Shown: in pieces, positions 24,128-32,889 of the stretch
Position numbering within the stretch: position 1 is the first letter of the stretch
How the letters are laid out: every line of letters begins with the position of its first letter
From: Longimicrobium sp.
Lineage (GTDB): Bacteria; Gemmatimonadota; Gemmatimonadetes; Longimicrobiales; Longimicrobiaceae
Length of the DNA stretch: 64,000 bases
Reading direction: 5' to 3'
NCBI GenBank assembly: GCA_036389795.1
Contig: DASVWD010000004.1
Coordinates: 1 to 64,000, forward strand
Notes under the pieces: model-generated
Told to the model about the DNA's origin: nothing
Databases searched by the model: none
Seen by the model: only the letters and a program-made list of their open reading frames with translations
Made by a program: the position numbers and the translations under genes

Positions 24128-24577
24128 ATGCGAGTGATGGATGTGATGGCTCAGCAGCCTTACGTCGTCACGGCGTCCGACCCGGTCGCCCGCGTCGCCC
24201 GGACGATGCGCGACTTCAACCTGGCGCTGGTCCCGGTGGTCGACGACCGCCGCGGGATGCGCGTGCGCGGCGTGATCACCGAGCGCGACCTGGTGGTGCG
24301 GCACGTGGCCGCCGGCTGCCCGCCGGGCCACCGCGCGCAGGACGTGATGACGCGCTACGCCTGGGCCACCCTCCGTCCGGACGACGGGATTGAGGACGCT
24401 CTCGCCCGGATGCTGGGCGCGGACGTGCAGCAGGCCCTGGTCACCGACGGCGAGGAGCGCCTGCTCGGGATCGTCTCCGCGCGCGACCTCCTGCGCGCGC
24501 GCTCCGACCGGGAGCAGGCGGGAGTCGAGAAGCTGCTCCGGGAGGTGATGGAAACGCCGATGCTGGTGGAGAGTTGA
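24128..24577 (+). CDS. CBS-pair domain protein
   Basis: A 149-residue stand-alone tandem CBS protein. The first CBS is VMDVMAQQPYVVTASDPVAR through VRGVITERDLVVR; the second is AQDVMTRYAWATLRPDDGIE through LLGIVSARDLLRA. Such Bateman modules bind adenine nucleotides and regulate partners or sense energy state. No partner is linked. The ATG follows a gaggg purine site. Confidence 0.85.
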   Translation: MRVMDVMAQQPYVVTASDPVARVARTMRDFNLALVPVVDDRRGMRVRGVITERDLVVRHVAAGCPPGHRAQDVMTRYAWATLRPDDGIEDALARMLGADVQQALVTDGEERLLGIVSARDLLRARSDREQAGVEKLLREVMETPMLVES

Positions 24578-24595
24578 AAAACCGGAGGATGGAGA

Positions 24596-25021
24596 TCAGC
24601 TGGCACTCAGGAGCGGGCGGAAGCCTGCCTGGCGGAAGTGATCGTCCGCTGTCAGTGCGTCCGTAATTCCACGCTGGCGCATCACCACGAACGACATGCA
24701 GTCCGTCAGGCTCCATTCCTTGTCACCTCGAGCCCGGAAAAGCGCAAAGGACTCTTCGACGAGCCGCTCCGAGAACGGGACGATCTCGAGGTCACGGTTC
24801 TCCGCTATGCTGTCGAGGAGCGAAACGGCGACGGACCGGTAGCGCGCCTTCGAGAGAGCGTTCCCGATCTCCAGAATGACAGCCCATGTCGTGATCATCC
24901 GGGTCCGTTCGGACCTGAGCTGATTGGCGACGTTGACAGCTGCGGCGTGAAGTGCGTCACGAGGAACAACGAGTGCGATGGCGAACGCAGTGTCGAGGAA
25001 CACTTCACTCGTCTTCGTCAT
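24596..25021 (-). CDS. vapC: VapC-like PIN-domain toxin
   Basis: A 141-residue PIN nuclease. VFLDTAFAIALV carries the first acidic residue, then VILEIGNALSKARYR (central Glu), and SLTDCMSFVVMRQRG with the LTDxxSF acidic motif, followed by ALTADDHFRQAGF (the last Asp pair). PIN toxins cleave RNA, often tRNA. ATG 25021 is used; a TTG six bases earlier is in frame. It overlaps the antitoxin gene by 17 bp. Base composition is lower in GC than its neighbours, suggesting acquisition. Confidence 0.85.
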   Translation of the reverse strand: MTKTSEVFLDTAFAIALVVPRDALHAAAVNVANQLRSERTRMITTWAVILEIGNALSKARYRSVAVSLLDSIAENRDLEIVPFSERLVEESFALFRARGDKEWSLTDCMSFVVMRQRGITDALTADDHFRQAGFRPLLSAS

Positions 25022-25250
25022 CGACAAGGTCGCCGTAGAGGTATTCGTCGAGACGGGTCGAGAAGTCTTCCGGACCGTCGACGCTCAACGAAAGCGCAGT
25101 TTCAAGGAATGACTTCTCGCCTTTCCGAACAGCCTCGCCCGGATCGACGGTGACAAACACGCGCGTGTTCGGCGGCAGCGGCAACGGCTCGTCTAGGCGG
25201 ATCACCTCGCCGTCATAGGTCGCGGGGATGCGTGTCATCTTCGTCTCCAT
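25005..25250 (-). CDS. Antitoxin of the AF2212/DUF104-like group
   Basis: An 81-residue protein with ATYDGEVIRLDEPLPLP followed by NTRVFVTVD. This is the beta-barrel signature of AF2212-like antitoxins found upstream of PIN toxins. The acidic C-terminus (STRLDEYLYGDLVDDEDE) would contact the toxin. Clear gagg site before ATG 25250. Together with the next gene it forms a VapBC-like operon. Confidence 0.8.
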   Translation of the reverse strand: METKMTRIPATYDGEVIRLDEPLPLPPNTRVFVTVDPGEAVRKGEKSFLETALSLSVDGPEDFSTRLDEYLYGDLVDDEDE

Positions 25251-25421
25251 GTGATGCCTCGTTCGCGCACGGTTCGTCCAGTTTGATACGATTGCGCTGC
25301 CCCGTCAAGGGATACACGCGAAAGCGGCCACCGGTCGGACGCTCCTGTTTGCCACCTGCCCTTCGACTGAGACGACTGCCCTTTCCATCTTTCCATCGCA
25401 GCCCGCGAGACCTCGCCGGGC

Positions 25422-26147
25422 TCACTCCCGCGGTGGAGCGCTCGCTTCCGCCCGCAGCACCGGCTCCAGCACCCTCCAGACGTTCTCGGCGAGGATGCGG
25501 TGGCCGCGCTCGTTGGGGTGGATGCCGTCGCCCAGGTTGAGCTCGGGGTTGCCGGCCACGCCCTCCAGGAGGAAGGGGACGAGCGGCAGGGTGTCCTCCC
25601 GCGCGACGTCGGCGTAGACGGCGCGGAAGTCCCGGCCGTAGCGCTCGCCCAGGTTGGGCGCGGCCACCATCCCCGCCAGCACGATGCGCGCTCCCGGCCG
25701 CGCCTCCTTCACCGTGTCGACGATCGCCTCGAGGTTCTCGCGCAGCCGGCGCAGGCTGGTGCCGCGCAGCATGTCGTTGGCGCCCGTCTCCAGCACCAGC
25801 ACGTCGAAGGGCTGGTTGAGCAGCCAGCGCATCCGGCCGCGCGCGCCGGTCGACGTCTCGCCGCTCACGCCCGCGTTCACCACCTCGAAGGGGAGCCCCG
25901 CGGAGTCGATCTTCTCCTGGATGAGCGCGGGGAAGCCCTGCTCGGGCTCCAGCCCCAGCGCGGCGGTGAGGCTGGTCCCCACGAAGAGCACCACCCTGCG
26001 CTCCCCGGCCGGGGCGGCGGGCGGCTCGGGGTCGGCGGCGCCGCGGGCGCCGTCCGCGGGCTGGCGCTCCCCGGCGCGGCAGCCGATGATGAAGAAGGCC
26101 GGTACCAGGACTCTCAGGGACCAGCGGGACACGGATCCAGTGCTCAT
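25422..26147 (-). CDS. TesA-like GDSL esterase/lysophospholipase, lipoprotein
   Basis: A 241-residue SGNH hydrolase. VVLFVGTSLTAALGL is block I (GDSL as GTSL, nucleophile Ser); LVLETGANDMLRG gives the GxND block; GDGIHPNERGHRIL gives the catalytic Asp-x-x-His. The N-terminus has a lipobox (VPAFFIIGC), so the enzyme is membrane-anchored. An in-frame GTG at 26132 would give a shorter, equally good lipoprotein signal. It is divergent from a YbbA/YbbP-type ABC system, the same gene order as tesA-ybbA-ybbP in E. coli. Confidence 0.87.
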   Translation of the reverse strand: MSTGSVSRWSLRVLVPAFFIIGCRAGERQPADGARGAADPEPPAAPAGERRVVLFVGTSLTAALGLEPEQGFPALIQEKIDSAGLPFEVVNAGVSGETSTGARGRMRWLLNQPFDVLVLETGANDMLRGTSLRRLRENLEAIVDTVKEARPGARIVLAGMVAAPNLGERYGRDFRAVYADVAREDTLPLVPFLLEGVAGNPELNLGDGIHPNERGHRILAENVWRVLEPVLRAEASAPPRE

Positions 26148-26814
26148 CGCGGAGAATCTGTCCAAGACGTACAGGAGCGGCGGCCAGCAGCTGGCCGCCG
26201 TGAGAAACGTAAGCTTCCGGGTGGAGCCGGGGGAGACGGTGGCAATCGTCGGGCCGTCCGGGAGCGGGAAGACCACGCTGCTGGGGCTCCTGGCCGGGCT
26301 CGACCGCCCCAGCGGCGGCGCCGTGCGGCTGGACGGCACCGACCTGGGCGCGCTCAGCGAGGACGCCCGGGCGCGGCTCCGGCGCGAGCGGATCGGCTTC
26401 GTCTTCCAATCGTTCCAGCTCATCCCCACCCTTACCGCGCGAGAGAACGTGGAGGTCCCCCTGGAGCTGCGCGGCGAGCGCGCGGGCGGGCGGGCGGACG
26501 AGCTGCTGGCGCGGGTGGGGCTCGGCGGGCGCGGGCACCACTTCCCCGCCCAGCTCTCCGGCGGCGAGCAGCAGCGGGTGGCGATCGCGCGGGCGTTCGT
26601 GCACCGGCCGTCGATCCTCTTCGCCGACGAGCCCACGGGGAACCTGGACGCGGCCACCGGCGGGCGGATCATCGAGCTGCTGACGGAGCTGAACCGCGAG
26701 CTGGGGACCACGCTGGTGCTGGTCACCCACGACCCCGACCTGGCGGCGCGCGCCCGGCGGGTGATCCGGCTGGCGGACGGCGTGGTGGTGTCGGACGAGC
26801 GGGGCGGCTCGTGA
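26140..26814 (+). CDS. ABC transporter ATP-binding protein (YbbA/LolD-like)
   Basis: A 224-residue ATPase of the MacB/LolD class. Walker A is GPSGSGKTT, the Q-loop is in FVFQSFQLIPTLTARENVEVP, the signature is LSGGEQQR, Walker B is ILFADEPTGNLD and the H-loop is VTHDPD. The GTG at 26140 overlaps the 5' end of the divergent esterase gene if that starts at 26147; an upstream ATG (26086) would overlap it more. It is translationally coupled to the permease (GTGA overlap). Confidence 0.88.
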   Translation: MLIAENLSKTYRSGGQQLAAVRNVSFRVEPGETVAIVGPSGSGKTTLLGLLAGLDRPSGGAVRLDGTDLGALSEDARARLRRERIGFVFQSFQLIPTLTARENVEVPLELRGERAGGRADELLARVGLGGRGHHFPAQLSGGEQQRVAIARAFVHRPSILFADEPTGNLDAATGGRIIELLTELNRELGTTLVLVTHDPDLAARARRVIRLADGVVVSDERGGS

Positions 26815-29447
26815 CGCGCTCCGGCCCGCTGCTGGCGCTGGCCTGGCGGGAGAGCCGCTTCGCGCGCCGGCGGCTCCTCCTCTTCCTTTCCTCGATCTCC
26901 CTCGGCGTGGCGGCGCTGGTGGCCACGCAGTCGTTCGCGGCCAACCTGGCGGCGGGGGTGCGCGACCAGTCGCGCGCGCTGCTGGGCGCGGACGTGGCCT
27001 TCTCCAGCAACCGCGCCTTCGGGCGGCGCGCGGAGGCGCTGCTCGACTCGCTCCGGCGCGCGCGCGTCCCCGTCGCCCGCGTCACCTCGTTCGGCTCGAT
27101 GGCGCTGGTGGAGCGCACGGGGGGGACGCGGCTGGCGCAGGTGCGCGCGGTGGAGCCGGGCTACCCCTTCTACGGCGAGATCGTGACCGCGCCCGCGGGG
27201 GGCTGGCGCACCCTGCACGGGGGACGCAACGCGCTGCTGGACCCGGCGCTGCTCACCGCGCTCGGCGCCCGCGTGGGCGACTCGGTGTCGGTCGGCGAGG
27301 CGCGCTTCCGTGTCGCGGGGACGCTGGAGAAGGTGCCGGGCGACGTGAACGTGGCGGCGCTCTTCGCCCCGCGGCTGGTGATCCCGGCGCGCTACGTGGG
27401 CGAAACGCGGCTGATCCGCTTCGGCAGCCGGGTGGAGTACGAGGCGTACGTGCGCCTCCCGCGGGCGGACGCGGCGCAGCGGCTGGTGGACGCGCACCGG
27501 CCGGCGCTGCGCCGCGAGCGGGTGGGGGTGCGGACGGCGGGCGAGCAGCAGCGCGACCTGGACGAGGCGCTGGGCCGACTGGGCTCGTTCCTGGGGCTGG
27601 TGGGCACCTTCGCGCTGCTGCTGGGCGGGATCGGGGTGGCGAGCGCGATGGGCGCGTACATGGCCCAGAAGCGCGAGACGGTGGCCACGCTGCGCTGCTT
27701 GGGCGCCACCGCCCCGCAGGTGATCGCCGTCTACCTCCTGCAGGCGGGGGCGATGGGGCTCGCGGGGGCAGCGCTCGGCGCGCTCGGCGGCGTCGCCGTG
27801 CAATGGATCCTGCCGCGGCTGCTGGCGGACCTGCTCCCGGTGGACGTCAGCACGACCGTCGATCCGCTGGCGGTGGCGACCGGGGTCGGCGTGGGCGTGT
27901 GGGTGGCGCTCGCCTTCGCGCTGCTGCCGCTGCTGGCGACGCGGCGCGTCTCGCCGCTGGAGGCGCTGCGCCGGCGGGTGGAGGCGGCCGGGCGCGCGGG
28001 GCGCGACCCGTGGACGCTGGGCGCGTGGCTCCTCCTCTTCGCCAGCGTCGCGGCGCTGGTGGTGCTGCAGGCGGGCGAGGCGGCGACGGGGATCGGCTTC
28101 GTGGCGGGGATCGGCGCGACGCTGCTGGCGCTGTGGGCGGCGGCCTGGCTGGTGACGCGCGCGGTGCGCCGGGCGCGGACGGCGGGGCTGCCGTACCCGG
28201 CCCGGCAGGGCGTGGCCAACCTGCACCGGCCGGGGAACCAGACGCGCGTGGTGGTGCTCGCCCTCGGCTTCGGCGTGTTCCTGCTGGCGACGCTCTATCT
28301 CGCGCAGCACAACCTGCTGCGCCCCCTGCGGATCAACGCGGCCCAGACGCGGGCCGACCTCCTCCTCTTCGACGTGCAGGAGCAGCAGGAGGCGGGCGTC
28401 GCCGGCGCGCTGGCCGCCGAGCGGGTCCAGGTGCTCCAGCGCGCGCCGATCGTCCCCATGCGCATCCACTCGATCAACGGGAAGACGGCCGCGCAGCTCG
28501 TCCCGCTCGCGCCGGAAGCGGACACGGCCGAGGCGGGAGATCAGGCTCCTTCCGGGCGCGAGGGGCGGCCGGAGCGGGACGGAGACCGGGACGGCGAGCG
28601 GCGCGGGCCCGAAGGGTGGGCGGTGCGGCGCGAGTACCGCTCGACCTTCCGCGACACGCTGGTGGGCTCAGAGCGGATGCTGGAGGGCGGGCTGTGGCGG
28701 CCGGGCGGCGGCGGGTCGCGGGGCGGGCGGCCGGCGGAGGTGTCGCTGGACGTCGCGATCGCGGAGGACCTGGCGGTGGGGCTGGGCGACACCATCACCT
28801 GGGACGTGCAGGGGGTGCGCATCCCCACGCGGGTGACGTCGATCCGCGAGGTGGACTGGCGGCGGCTGGAGCCCAACTTCTTCGCCGTCTTCCCCACGTC
28901 CGTCCTCGCGGGCGCGCCGCAGACGTGGGTGCTGCTGGCGCGCTCTCCCGGCGCGGCCGCGCGGGCGCGGGTGCAGCGCGACGTGGTGGCGCGCTGGTCG
29001 AACGTGGCGATCCTGGACCTCACGCAGGTGCAGGCGGCGGTGGACGAGGTGCTGGGGCGCGTGGCGGCGGTGATCCGCTTCCTGGCCGCGTTCAGCGTGG
29101 CGACGGGGTTCGTCGTGCTGCTGGGCGCGGTGCTCACCAGCCGCCTGCAGCGCATCCGCGAGAGCGTGCTGCTGCGGACGCTCGGCGCCACGCGGCGGCA
29201 GATCGGCGCCATCCTGCTCGCCGAATACCTGGCGCTGGGCCTGCTGGCGAGCCTCGCCGGCGTCCTGCTGGCCACGGCGGCCGGGTGGGCGCTGTCGAAA
29301 TGGGTGTTCGAGGTGGACTTCGCCGTGCCCGTCTCGCCGCTCCTCGTCCTCGCCGCGGCGGTGACGGCGCTGGCGGGAGCGGTGGGGCTCTGGGCCAGCC
29401 GCGAGGTGTTCCGGCACACGCCGCTGGAGGCGCTGCGCGAGGAGTGA
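26811..29447 (+). CDS. FtsX-like ABC permease (YbbP-like)
   Basis: An 878-residue double-FtsX permease. The N-terminal helix (RRLLLFLSSISLGVAALVATQ) is followed by a large extracytoplasmic domain. FtsX blocks start near residue 255 (FLGLVGTFALLLGGIGVASAMG, YMAQKRETVATLRCLGAT) and near residue 750 (VATGFVVLLGAVLTSRLQRI, LLRTLGATRRQIGAILLAEY). A central helix pair and a second periplasmic region lie between. The length suits YbbP. The charged segment around residues 575-610 is unusually Glu/Gly/Arg-rich. With the ATPase it probably extracts or moves a lipid or hydrophobic compound at the inner membrane; the exact substrate is unknown for the family. Confidence 0.87.
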   Translation: MTRSGPLLALAWRESRFARRRLLLFLSSISLGVAALVATQSFAANLAAGVRDQSRALLGADVAFSSNRAFGRRAEALLDSLRRARVPVARVTSFGSMALVERTGGTRLAQVRAVEPGYPFYGEIVTAPAGGWRTLHGGRNALLDPALLTALGARVGDSVSVGEARFRVAGTLEKVPGDVNVAALFAPRLVIPARYVGETRLIRFGSRVEYEAYVRLPRADAAQRLVDAHRPALRRERVGVRTAGEQQRDLDEALGRLGSFLGLVGTFALLLGGIGVASAMGAYMAQKRETVATLRCLGATAPQVIAVYLLQAGAMGLAGAALGALGGVAVQWILPRLLADLLPVDVSTTVDPLAVATGVGVGVWVALAFALLPLLATRRVSPLEALRRRVEAAGRAGRDPWTLGAWLLLFASVAALVVLQAGEAATGIGFVAGIGATLLALWAAAWLVTRAVRRARTAGLPYPARQGVANLHRPGNQTRVVVLALGFGVFLLATLYLAQHNLLRPLRINAAQTRADLLLFDVQEQQEAGVAGALAAERVQVLQRAPIVPMRIHSINGKTAAQLVPLAPEADTAEAGDQAPSGREGRPERDGDRDGERRGPEGWAVRREYRSTFRDTLVGSERMLEGGLWRPGGGGSRGGRPAEVSLDVAIAEDLAVGLGDTITWDVQGVRIPTRVTSIREVDWRRLEPNFFAVFPTSVLAGAPQTWVLLARSPGAAARARVQRDVVARWSNVAILDLTQVQAAVDEVLGRVAAVIRFLAAFSVATGFVVLLGAVLTSRLQRIRESVLLRTLGATRRQIGAILLAEYLALGLLASLAGVLLATAAGWALSKWVFEVDFAVPVSPLLVLAAAVTALAGAVGLWASREVFRHTPLEALREE

Positions 29448-29471
29448 GTTGCCCCGTCGAGGGGGAGAAAC

Positions 29472-29510
29472 GCGGGCGACCCCGGGACGGTTCGTCCCGG
29501 GGTCGCCCGC
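29472..29510. terminator. Strong bidirectional terminator (shared with RHS module)
   Basis: A perfect 17-bp stem (gcgggcgaccccgggac and complement) with a 5-nt loop. It lies between the permease stop and the companion pseudogene stop at 29570. A slightly diverged copy with the same flank (gaggg.gagaaa) is at 32028-32058, after another companion gene. Confidence 0.8.
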
Positions 29511-29569
29511 TTCATGATCCCGCGTAGTCCGGCGCGGAGCCTCGCCCGTGGAAGGCGCTTCGGTCCTTC

Positions 29570-30263
29570 TTACCGGGAGTCCACCCGGACGGCGGTGACG
29601 GGTGCCGGACTGAAGCGTACGAGCCATGCCGCATCCGGCGGGTCGTACCCGAGCTTCGCGGGCGTCCCGGTGACGACGGAATAGCTCGCGTCGAACTCGA
29701 ACTCTCGCTCCAGCCTTTCCACGTCCGCCGTGCGCAGGAGAACCTCTTCGCCGCGGCCGACGATCAGGATCCCGTCCCTGCCACTCTCTCGGACGGCCCG
29801 CAAACCGGCCCGTTCGAGCAGCCCGCCTCTTTCCCGGCGATCCCGGAGCCGCCATTCGTAGACGACCAGGCTCCCGGGAGAAAGCGGCCCGCAGGCGAGC
29901 TCGAGGACGCCGGCGGCGGCGGACGGCCGGCACTCCAGCGGCCTGGCCATCCCCGCCAGGCGCTCCGCGGCGAGCCGGTCGGTCAGCACGTCCGCGTCCG
30001 GCAGGATGCGGACGCGATCGGGAGCGACCCCCGCGTCGGCGGGAAGGAGCGTGCGCAGGATCAGCACGGCGGCGCGTGCGACCGCGTCCTCGCCGGGGCT
30101 CGACGACGACCCGGTGCTGCCCGCCGGATACGGCGGCACGGCCCGGAGCGGCCTGCCGCGCGCGGCCCGCGCCGGACGCGCCGCGCCCGAGCTTCGCCGC
30201 CACCACCAGCACGACCGCGGCTGCACCGAGCGCGAGCAGCAGGACCTTCAGCCGCTTCTCCAT
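29570..30263 (-). pseudogene. RHS-companion paralogue 1, frameshifted
   Basis: From ATG 30263 one frame reads MEKRLKVLLLALGAAAVVLV and continues to QHRVVVEP, matching the N-terminal membrane anchor of the intact paralogue at 32116-32793. The rest of the homology (GEDAVARAAVLILRTLLP, VRILPDADVLTDRLAAERLA, ILIVGRGEEVLLR, ERLEREFEFDASYSV) is in the +1 frame. The switch lies at a GGGG run, 30095-30098 (CCCC on the coding strand). Removing one C restores a single frame of about 230 residues. This is either a real inactivating mutation or a homopolymer error. Function unknown. Confidence 0.7.
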
Positions 30264-30555
30264 GATGTCCTGCACGGATCCAACGAGGTTCAAGTCACCC
30301 GTAGTCACCCGTGGTCGGAGGAGAATCGCGCGACATCAGGGCCGATTCCCTCCCGTGGGTGCGCACAGGTGTACGTCTCATGTCACAGATCACCCACTCT
30401 GAGACGAAGCGGCTGGCTTGACGGCTCCTGTGCTCTGTCTTGACGACACCCATCCCCCTGGTCTCGGTCTCCATGCGTCGTCCCGCATTCCTCGGCCGGA
30501 GGCAAACAGAACGCCCCTCGCACTGCCCGGCGTCGACGCTGCGGTCCTGTATTCC

Positions 30556-31239
30556 TTATTCGCTTTCGGTCTGATCATGCATTTCGACCAACTCTCGAAA
30601 GCTCTCGAACGCAACTGGCCCATCCGAAGAATCCAGAAGTCGTTGCACGCTCTCGTCCAGCCTCCGCGTATGCTCCCACCTGATCCGATCCGGTTCAGAG
30701 AGCGAGGCAAGGTACTCTGGAGTAACCAGCTCTGCACGTCCGACATGCACGACCCATTGGATGCCCCGCTCCCGTTCCGCAGCATCGGGAAGTCGGCCAT
30801 CGATACAAAACCCGTCGATGGTGATCACATACTCCGCGAACGAACGCTTGAGTGTCTCCGTATCGACCACCATCGTTTCGCCCCGTCCGATCAGCAGGAT
30901 CTGCGGATGGCCGCCCGCTTCCGTCGACGCCTCGAGCTGAGCGGGTATACAGCCGCCCGCATCCCGCAGGCTGCTTCTGGCGAACTCAGCCTCCTCCTCC
31001 GATAGGGGAGCGGTCTCGATCACCAGAACGCCGCTCCGCACCTCGGGCACGCATTGGACCGGTCTCATCGCCGCCAGAACGGCAGCAGCTTCCCGATCGT
31101 TGAGCACGGCGTCATCAGGAGGCAAGATCACCCGGTCCACATCGACGGGAACGCGCCGCGGCAGCGAAGCTCGCAGGGCGAACACCGCGACGTGCGCGGC
31201 GCTCAGGTCGGACGGACTCGCTGGAATCGTGTCGATCAC
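30556..31239 (-). CDS. RHS-companion paralogue 3 (unknown function, candidate immunity)
   Basis: A 227-residue cytoplasmic protein, GTG 31239 with an agggaaggt site. It shares the core of the two other companions (RVILPPDDAVLNDREAAAVLAAM, SGVLVIETAPLS, ILLIGRGETMVV, then TETLKRSFAEYVITIDGF) but lacks the N-terminal membrane helix. It carries an extra C-terminal helical extension (EPDRIRWEHTRRLDESVQRL). Its GTG overlaps the likely stop of the displaced RHS tip (GTGA), as expected of a toxin/immunity pair. No enzyme motif is seen. The immunity role is inferred from position. Confidence 0.65.
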   Translation of the reverse strand: MIDTIPASPSDLSAAHVAVFALRASLPRRVPVDVDRVILPPDDAVLNDREAAAVLAAMRPVQCVPEVRSGVLVIETAPLSEEEAEFARSSLRDAGGCIPAQLEASTEAGGHPQILLIGRGETMVVDTETLKRSFAEYVITIDGFCIDGRLPDAAERERGIQWVVHVGRAELVTPEYLASLSEPDRIRWEHTRRLDESVQRLLDSSDGPVAFESFRELVEMHDQTESE

Positions 31240-31956
31240 GGTTCACCTTCCCTGCGCGGGGTTTGCAATCCGGTCGTCGGCAAAAAAAAGTTCCCCATCC
31301 CGTTTGGCAATCGACATAGCCCCATGCGGGAATCAGGGGAGTTTCGGGCCCGCCTAACCCCACCAGCCTTCCCTGGTAAAGCGCTCTGTCCCCCACCCTG
31401 GCGGTCTGCTGCAGGTTCCAACGCACCCTCTCGAACCGGATATGGATCGGGATCGGGTAACCACGCTGAAACTCTATGTGTAACGGCCTGCTCACGAAGT
31501 TTATCGTTTGCAGATGGCAGTTGCGCCAGTCGTCCCGCTGTCGCCGGGTTGTAACCGTTCGCACACCCGGCTGAGCAAACGCATTCGCATCGCCACCCCC
31601 ACCGCGGGCCACCTGGAGGATTTCCGACAAGGAATACCCACCCAACCCCCAATCCACGGGCCGGGCGGTCCCGGTGACGCCGTCGAGCCCAATGTCGCAG
31701 TACTCGTCCAGTCCCTTGGCCACTCGTTTGTGGTCCTTGTCTGTCGCACCCCCGAACTCGACGCACAGCCCGAACGGGTCCGTGGTGTTGGTCGGGCTGT
31801 TCCCCGCGTACGCGTACGGGTTGATCCCTCCTTCCAGGCCGATCGGGTCTTCGCTGACGAAGCGGGCCAGGGAGGGGTCGTACCAGCGGTTGCGGACGTA
31901 GTACAGCTGCGTGCCCGGGTCCAGCTCGCGCGCCATGTAGCGCAGCGGCTGCTGCA
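31236..31956 (-). pseudogene. Displaced RHS tip (orphan C-terminal cassette)
   Basis: The segment starts inside the RHS core (QPLRYMARELDPGTQLYYV, then FVSEDPIGLEGGINPY and NSPTNTTDPFGLC) with near-identical DNA to the full RHS gene at 33410-33606. It then has its own variable tip of about 165 residues containing GGATDKDHKRVAKGLDEYC, HLQTINFVSRPLHIEFQRG and WGYVDCQTGWGTFF. It has no start codon or signal. At a run of eight T (coding strand, 31282-31289) the homologous frame runs on out of register; the -1 frame stops at 31236, overlapping the next gene. It looks like a silent tip for recombination with the full gene. Confidence 0.75.
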
Positions 31957-32027
31957 CGCCGGCTTCTCGATTGAGGATGCAGGAACTCCCTATCGTGGCT
32001 TCGCTGCGCCGAGGGAGAAAGATGCGA

Positions 32028-32058
32028 GCGACCCCGGGACGATTCGTTCCGGGGTCGC
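32028..32058 (-). terminator. Terminator of the RHS/companion unit (copy of 29472)
   Basis: gcgaccccgggac pairs with gttccggggtcgc (one G-U), loop gattc. It follows the stop of companion 2 by about 58 bp and matches the element after companion 1, showing that companion plus terminator was duplicated as a block. Confidence 0.7.
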
Positions 32059-32115
32059 CAGGTTCCTTGATACCCTGCGCGGCCTGGAGCCAGAAGCGCC
32101 GAGGCACACGCCGGT

Positions 32116-32793
32116 CTACGAGATCCTCACCACACGAGTGACGCCGGACGTCGGCCCGTATTCCTCAACCCATGCCGCTTCCCGAGGGTCGTACCCGAAC
32201 TCCGCCGCTGGACCGGCGGCGACGGCGTAGTTCGCTGCGAAAACGAACTCCCGCTCCAGTCTCTCAAAGTCGGCCGGGCGCAATGCGACTTCTTCGCTGC
32301 GGCCGACGACCAGGATGCGCCCGTCGCTACTCTCGCGAAGCGCCCGCAGGCCGGCGGGGCCGAGCGTGCCGCCTCTCTCCTGGTGCAACTTCTGTTCATG
32401 GAGGCGCAAGGCCCTGGACGACAGCGGAGAGCAAGCAAGCTCGAGGACTCCGTCAGCCGCGGCCGGCCTGCACTTCAGCGGCTTGTCCATGCTCGCGAGG
32501 CGCGCGGCGGCGAGTTGGTCCGTCAACACTTCCGCGTCCGGAAGGATGCGGACGCGATCCGGCGAGACGCCCGCGTCGGCGGGAAGGACCGCGCGCAGGA
32601 TCAGCACAGCCGTGCGCGCCACCACGTCGTCGCTGGGGGCGACGGCGAGCCGCTTCCGTCCTTCGGATGCTGCGGCCGAGCTCACGCCGGCTTCCTGCGG
32701 CCGGCCCGCGCCGGACCGGAACTGCGACGAGAGGGCTCGGACCAGTGCAACTACCCCGAGCGACAGCAGCAGGACCTTCAGCAGCGTGGCCAT
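32116..32793 (-). CDS. RHS-companion paralogue 2 (membrane-anchored, unknown function)
   Basis: A 225-residue intact member of the companion family. ATG 32793 has a ggag site and gives an N-terminal anchor (MATLLKVLLLSLGVVALVRA), then a linker, then the conserved core (DDVVARTAVLILRAVLPADA, RILPDAEVLTDQLAAARLA, DGVLELACSPLSS, ILVVGRSEEVALRP, ERLEREFVFAANYAV). It starts 97 bp after the stop of the full RHS gene on the same strand, so they are likely co-transcribed. Most plausible roles are immunity to, or a membrane partner of, the RHS tip. No known immunity family is recognised. Confidence 0.7.
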   Translation of the reverse strand: MATLLKVLLLSLGVVALVRALSSQFRSGAGRPQEAGVSSAAASEGRKRLAVAPSDDVVARTAVLILRAVLPADAGVSPDRVRILPDAEVLTDQLAAARLASMDKPLKCRPAAADGVLELACSPLSSRALRLHEQKLHQERGGTLGPAGLRALRESSDGRILVVGRSEEVALRPADFERLEREFVFAANYAVAAGPAAEFGYDPREAAWVEEYGPTSGVTRVVRIS

Positions 32794-32889
32794 GAGCTCC
32801 GGCTCCTTCCTCTGGTTGGTTGAACTGTGCAGTTCCGGATGCTTCTGCAAGGAGTCGACCCGGCGGAGCGCGAGCCCGGGACGACGCGC

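Noticed and set aside
25422-28469. 1015-codon minus-strand frame covering the ABC permease
   Set aside because: Only the last 241 codons (the esterase) are real; the rest is antisense to the permease.
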